Shown piece after piece: positions 60,024 through 64,000 of a stretch of 64,000 nucleotides of DNA (the stretch's first letter is position 1; the number at the start of each line of letters is the position of its first letter). This stretch comes from Argonema antarcticum A004/B2. Lineage in GTDB: Bacteria > Cyanobacteriota > Cyanobacteriia > Cyanobacteriales > Aerosakkonemataceae. The DNA lies in the NCBI RefSeq assembly GCF_023333585.1, contig NZ_JAIQZN010000013.1, positions 21,069 through 85,068 of the forward strand, given 5' to 3'. Below the pieces are notes generated by a model. The model was not told where the DNA came from, ran no database searches, and saw nothing but the letters and a program-made list of their open reading frames with translations. Both the position numbers and the translations under genes were made by a program.

Positions 60024-61931
60024 ATGGGAAACCTTTTGAACAATCGCTATTGCATCCTTCAGTCTTTGGGGAGTGGTGGGTTTGGGGAAACTTTTCTGGC
60101 AGAAGATACTCAAATGCCATCAAAGCGTCGCTGTGCGATCAAACGACTCAAACCGCTGACCCAAAATGCGACATACCAAGTGCAGAAACGATTTAAGCGG
60201 GAAGCGGCTATTTTGGAGGCGCTGGGAGAGGATTGCCCACAAATTCCCCAGTTGTATGCTTATTTTGTGGAAGCGGGACAATTTTATTTAGTCCAGGAAT
60301 GGATTGAAGGGGAGACGCTCAAGCAAAAGGTGCAAAAAAATGGCCCATTGAGCGATCGCACTGTCTTCGATTTCCTCTTAAAGCTTCTACCTGTGCTGGA
60401 TTACGTGCATAGCAAAGGCATCATTCATCGAGATATTAAACCGGATAATATTATTCTGCGACAGAGAGATGACAATCCGGTTTTGATTGACTTTGGCGCA
60501 GTTAAGCAAACTATGGGAACTGGGTTAGATTCCGAAAGTAATGCTATTTCAAGCGTAATTATAGGTTCGCCTGGGTATATGCCGCCAGAACAGGCAGTAG
60601 GCAGACCCGTTTACGCCAGCGATTTGTACAGTTTAGGGATGACTGCTGCTTATCTGCTGACAGGCAAATCGCCCTATCAGTTGGAAACTAGCCCCATTAC
60701 CGGCGAAATTATCTGGGAAAATCAGGCAGCGAATCTGGAGGAGAGTGGGGCAAACCTCAATCCCAGGTTAGCAGCAGTTTTAGGTCGATCTCTGAGAACT
60801 CACACACGCGATCGCTTTTTGAGTGCAAGTGAAATGCTGGAAGCATTGCGTACTGGGGAGTTGACCTCTCCCCCAACCCTTCTTCGCCACGGAGAGGGGA
60901 GTAATGTTTTCCAGTTAAGTCTGGATAATCCTGAAGGTCAGGTGGGACTGGAATCTCCTTTTTATGTGGAACGTCCGCCCATAGAAACTGACTGTTACGA
61001 CACAATTGTAAGGCCGGGGGCGCTTATCCGCATTAAGGCACCCCGGCAGATGGGCAAAACTTCGCTGATGACCCGCATTCTCCATCATGCTAACCGGGAA
61101 GGCGATCGCACGGTATCCTTAAATTTTCAATCGGCAGATTCAGAATTTCTCACCAGTCTCGATCGATTCTTGCAGTGGTTTTGTGCCAGCATTACTGATG
61201 AATTGAATCTACCCGATCGGCTGGATGAGTATTGGAAGGGAGTTCTGGGCAGTAAAAATAAGTGTACAAACTACTTTCAAAGGTATATCTTATCAGAAAT
61301 AAATAGCTCGCTGACTTTGGCCTTGGATGAAGTAGATCAAGTTTTCCAACATCCAGAAATTGCTACAGACTTCTTTGGACTTTTGCGAGCTTGGCACGAA
61401 CGGGCTAAGAATGACGCAACTTGGAAAAAACTGAGATTGGTGATCGTCCATTCTAAAGAAGTTTATGTGCCGCTGAATATCAATCAATCTCCTTTCAATG
61501 TGGGATTGCCCATTGAATTGCCAGAGTTGAACTTGGCACAGATCCAGGATTTAGTCAAACGGCACAATTTAAATTTGTCTGCGGCACAAATCGAGCAAAT
61601 AATGACAATGTTTGGCGGACATCCTTATTTAGTGCGATTGGCTCTTTATGAAATTACACGAGGCCGAATTACTTTAGATAGGTTGCTGCAAGTAGCTCCA
61701 ACAGAAGAAGGGCCGTATTATGACCATTTGCGTCGCCACTTATTAAACTTGGAAAATGATGCTAATTTGGCAGCAGCTATTAAGCAGGTGGTGGTAGCAA
61801 GTAATCCGATCCAAATAGGGACATTAGAGGCGTTTAAACTTCGCAGTATGGGGTTAGTAAAGTTTCAGGGTAATAATGTGATGCCTTTGTGCGATTTGTA
61901 TAGATTATATTTCGGCAATAGACTTAGTTAA
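60024..61931 (+). CDS. Serine/threonine kinase fused to an AAA-like ATPase
   Basis: The 635 residues start at MGNLLNNRYCILQSLGSGG; an upstream TTG reading is less likely. The Hanks kinase (about 5-280) has all motifs: GSGGFGETF, CAIKRL, HRDIKPDN, IDFGAVK and PPEQA. The AAA-like ATPase domain (about 310-630) has P-loop KAPRQMGKTSLM, Walker B LTLALDEVDQVF and GGHPYLVRLALYEI. This kinase plus AAA_35-type fusion is a cyanobacterial signalling or conflict architecture. The next gene downstream encodes a related ATPase domain with WD40 repeats, so the two may work together. Both domains look catalytically competent. Confidence 0.88.
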   Translation: MGNLLNNRYCILQSLGSGGFGETFLAEDTQMPSKRRCAIKRLKPLTQNATYQVQKRFKREAAILEALGEDCPQIPQLYAYFVEAGQFYLVQEWIEGETLKQKVQKNGPLSDRTVFDFLLKLLPVLDYVHSKGIIHRDIKPDNIILRQRDDNPVLIDFGAVKQTMGTGLDSESNAISSVIIGSPGYMPPEQAVGRPVYASDLYSLGMTAAYLLTGKSPYQLETSPITGEIIWENQAANLEESGANLNPRLAAVLGRSLRTHTRDRFLSASEMLEALRTGELTSPPTLLRHGEGSNVFQLSLDNPEGQVGLESPFYVERPPIETDCYDTIVRPGALIRIKAPRQMGKTSLMTRILHHANREGDRTVSLNFQSADSEFLTSLDRFLQWFCASITDELNLPDRLDEYWKGVLGSKNKCTNYFQRYILSEINSSLTLALDEVDQVFQHPEIATDFFGLLRAWHERAKNDATWKKLRLVIVHSKEVYVPLNINQSPFNVGLPIELPELNLAQIQDLVKRHNLNLSAAQIEQIMTMFGGHPYLVRLALYEITRGRITLDRLLQVAPTEEGPYYDHLRRHLLNLENDANLAAAIKQVVVASNPIQIGTLEAFKLRSMGLVKFQGNNVMPLCDLYRLYFGNRLS

Positions 61932-61936
61932 TTTCC

Positions 61937-62001
61937 GGTAGGGGCACGACATCAACTATGTTTGTATCTGTCCGCCAAATTTATCGCTGCCGTGCCCTAC
62001 C
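61937..62001. repeat. 65-bp inverted-repeat element
   Basis: The ends GGTAGGGGCACG and CGTGCCCTACC are inverted with one extra G. It is a common miniature repeat type, directly after the kinase-ATPase stop. Confidence 0.55.
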
Positions 62002-62016
62002 CTTGGGTATTATATA

Positions 62017-62106
62017 CAGGACTTACGCAAAGCCTCTATCTGTAGGGTGCGTTAGCGATAGCGTAACGCACGATCCACCATATTTAGCGTCCCTGCGTAA
62101 GTCCTG
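62017..62106. mobile_element. MITE family C (90 bp) with 5-bp target duplication
   Basis: Perfect 13-bp ends CAGGACTTACGCA and TGCGTAAGTCCTG are flanked by ATATA on both sides (62012-62016 and 62107-62111). It has the same ends and length as 20171-20261 but a different middle, which carries TAGGGTGCGTTAGCG. Confidence 0.8.
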
Positions 62107-62133
62107 ATATAGACGCAATCACATTAATTTTAG

Positions 62134-64000
62134 ATGCAGATGGAGATAGCCAAAATGGCAAACTCAAACTATCAATATCAAGTCGGCGGCAGCTTGCCAC
62201 CAGATGCGCCTACATACGTGAAACGAGAGGCAGATGATAATTTTTATGAAGGTTTAAAAGCGCTTGATTTTTGTTATGTGTTGAATTCTCGGCAGATGGG
62301 CAAATCTAGCTTGCGGGTGCGAACAATGCAGCGATTGCAAGCAGAAGGAATTGCCTGTGCTGCCATCGATATTACCGCGATAGGAACTTCGGATATTACG
62401 CCAGAGCAATGGTATGCAGGCGTAATTGATAGCATTGTCAGCAGTTTGAATTTATATGCTAATTTCGATTTAGATACTTGGTGGACTGAGAAAAGTTTGC
62501 TGTCTTTCGTGCAAAGATTCAGCAAGTTTATCGAAGAAGTGCTGTTGAAGTCAAGATCTCAAAATATAGTAATTTTTGTTGATGAAATAGACAGCATACT
62601 CAGCTTAAAATTTAATATAGATGACTTCTTTGCAGTTATTCGTGACTGCTATAATAGAAGGGCAGATAATCCAGAATACCAACGCATTAGCTTTGCCTTA
62701 ATCGGGGTGGCAACTCCTTCAGATTTAATTCAAGACAAACGACGAACGCCATTTAATATTGGTCGTGCCATTGAATTAACAGGCTTTCAACTGGAAGAAG
62801 CCGCACCCCTAGCGCAAGGTTTGGCAGCAAAAGTCAGCAATCCAATGGCACTGATACCAGCAATATTTGATTGGACGGGAGGACAACCGTTTTTAACTCA
62901 AAAAGTTTGCAAGCTCATTTTTGCCAGTGCAGAAGTAATTCAAAATTCCGAAGATTGGGTAGCAGATTTGGTGCTTGCGAAGGTTATTGAAAATTGGGAA
63001 GCGCAAGATGAACCGGAGCATTTGAAGACAATTAGAGACCGCATTCTCGTCAACGATAAACGTGCTTCTCGCTTGTTGGGATTGTATCGGCAAATATTGC
63101 AAAAGGATGGAGTGCCAGCGAATGACAGTCACGAACAAATGACATTGCGACTGTCGGGATTAGTCGTGAGGCGGCAAGGACAGGTGCGAGTTGCTAACCG
63201 CATTTACGAGGAAGTTTTTAACCTGACTTGGGTTGAGAAAGAATTAGCAAATCTGCGTCCGTACTCGGAGGCGTTCGCAGCTTGGTTAGATTCAGATTGC
63301 CAAGATGAATCGCGCCTGTTGCGAGGACAGGCATTGCAGGATGCACTAGCATGGGCAAATGATAAAAGCTTGAGCGATAAAGATTATCAATTTTTAGCGA
63401 CTAGCCAAGAGCTAGAAAAGCGAGAGCTTCAAAATGCTTTGGCAGCGCAAAAGCAGGCAAATCAAATCTTAGCTGAAGCGCGACAAAAAGCGGAAAATCT
63501 ACTAAAAGAAGCACGGGAAGCTACAAGACTTGAGAGGGAATCCGCCAATGCTTTAAAGCAATTTGAGTTTCAAGAATTAGAAGCGTTACTGTCAGCGATG
63601 CAGACTGGGCAGGATTTGAAAGCGCTGGTTAACGACGGACGCCCAGTAGAAAAATATCCAGTTGCCAGTCCACTACTGGCTTTACAATTTATTCTCGACA
63701 ATATACATCAAAGGAGTCAACTCCAAGGACATCAGAAACCTGTCCGCAGCGCCAACTTCAGTCCCGACGGCCAACGCATCGTCACCGCCTCATCCGACAA
63801 CATCGCCAGAGTGTGGGATTTATCGGGTCAGCAACTCGCTATCCTCAAAGGACATCAGAGTTATGTCCGCAGCGCCAATTTCAGTCCCGACAGCCAACGC
63901 ATCGTCACCGCCTCATCCGACAGCACCGCCAGAGTGTGGGATTTATCGGGTCAGCAACTCGCTATCCTCAAAGGACATCAAAGTTATCTCATCAGCGCCA
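62134..64000 (+). CDS. AAA-like ATPase with coiled coil and WD40 repeats (partial)
   Basis: At least 622 residues, running off the window. The AAA-like (AAA_35) domain (about 15-380) has P-loop LNSRQMGKSSLRVRTM, Walker B IVIFVDEIDSI and WTGGQPFLTQKVC. A coiled coil (about 420-480; ALAAQKQANQILAEARQKAE) follows, then WD40 repeats: SANFSPDGQRIVTASSD and ARVWDLSGQQLAILKGHQ. The repeats are nearly identical to each other, a sign of recent expansion. Such NTPase-WD40 proteins resemble STAND sensors in which the propeller sees a ligand and releases the ATPase. Met8 at 62155 is an alternative start. The C-terminal ATPase part resembles the partial gene at 3-314. Confidence 0.85.
   Translation, partial: MQMEIAKMANSNYQYQVGGSLPPDAPTYVKREADDNFYEGLKALDFCYVLNSRQMGKSSLRVRTMQRLQAEGIACAAIDITAIGTSDITPEQWYAGVIDSIVSSLNLYANFDLDTWWTEKSLLSFVQRFSKFIEEVLLKSRSQNIVIFVDEIDSILSLKFNIDDFFAVIRDCYNRRADNPEYQRISFALIGVATPSDLIQDKRRTPFNIGRAIELTGFQLEEAAPLAQGLAAKVSNPMALIPAIFDWTGGQPFLTQKVCKLIFASAEVIQNSEDWVADLVLAKVIENWEAQDEPEHLKTIRDRILVNDKRASRLLGLYRQILQKDGVPANDSHEQMTLRLSGLVVRRQGQVRVANRIYEEVFNLTWVEKELANLRPYSEAFAAWLDSDCQDESRLLRGQALQDALAWANDKSLSDKDYQFLATSQELEKRELQNALAAQKQANQILAEARQKAENLLKEAREATRLERESANALKQFEFQELEALLSAMQTGQDLKALVNDGRPVEKYPVASPLLALQFILDNIHQRSQLQGHQKPVRSANFSPDGQRIVTASSDNIARVWDLSGQQLAILKGHQSYVRSANFSPDSQRIVTASSDSTARVWDLSGQQLAILKGHQSYLISA

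Overview
The window looks like chromosomal DNA of a filamentous cyanobacterium, probably of the Oscillatoria/Microcoleus type. The signs are very frequent GCGATCGC (HIP1) octamers, heptanucleotide tandem repeats such as GGGGCTA, a PEP-CTERM protein, Uma2 nucleases, WD40-fused serine/threonine kinases, a CHASE2 kinase next to DUF928, and FHA-type adhesins paired with a CHAT protease. The genus assignment is inference. No rRNA, tRNA or CRISPR array was recognised.

Layout. 1-0.7 kb: the tail of an AAA-like ATPase, then a stack of miniature elements, one nested inside another. 0.7-5.8 kb: an adhesin and secreted CHAT-TPR protein operon (minus strand). 5.9-8.3 kb: relics, an IS605-type TnpB element with a small ribbon-helix-helix gene, another miniature element and a 58-bp palindrome. 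8.3-20.1 kb: a signalling block with a REC-kinase, a REC-GGDEF-EAL protein, a CHASE2 hybrid kinase with its DUF928 partner, a secreted vWA protein and a Cache-type hybrid kinase. 20.4-26.2 kb: a BrnT toxin module, a Uma2 nuclease, a glutathione transferase, an MFS transporter, an unrecognised lipoprotein and a decapitated oxidoreductase. 26.3-31.2 kb: a complete Liv/Nat-type amino-acid ABC transporter. 31.2-33 kb: a second, longer TnpB element. 33-35.4 kb: a CASTOR/POLLUX-type channel and a TRAP-transporter relic.

36-44 kb is the most interesting block. A PqqD-domain protein with a short, motif-like C-terminal peptide heads a tight seven-gene operon: HPr-kinase-like protein, three family-2 glycosyltransferases, SDR dehydrogenase and SMP-30 lactonase-like protein. 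Beyond the operon end lie two divergent nucleotidyltransferase-like genes. I read this as a candidate peptide-modification (RiPP-like) locus, unproven.

44-64 kb: two zinc-ribbon/kinase/WD40 proteins (one with a damaged kinase active site), a CPBP protease, a DUF3326 protein, a ferredoxin, a STAND (NB-ARC) NTPase and GTPase operon, a shortened NACHT NTPase, a PEP-CTERM protein, purB, a row of toxin-antitoxin remains, a kinase-ATPase fusion and an ATPase-WD40 protein running off the window.

A second theme is miniature inverted-repeat elements. At least three families show clean target duplications. They sit at gene edges, where they supply a stop codon, lie against a start codon, or border truncated genes.
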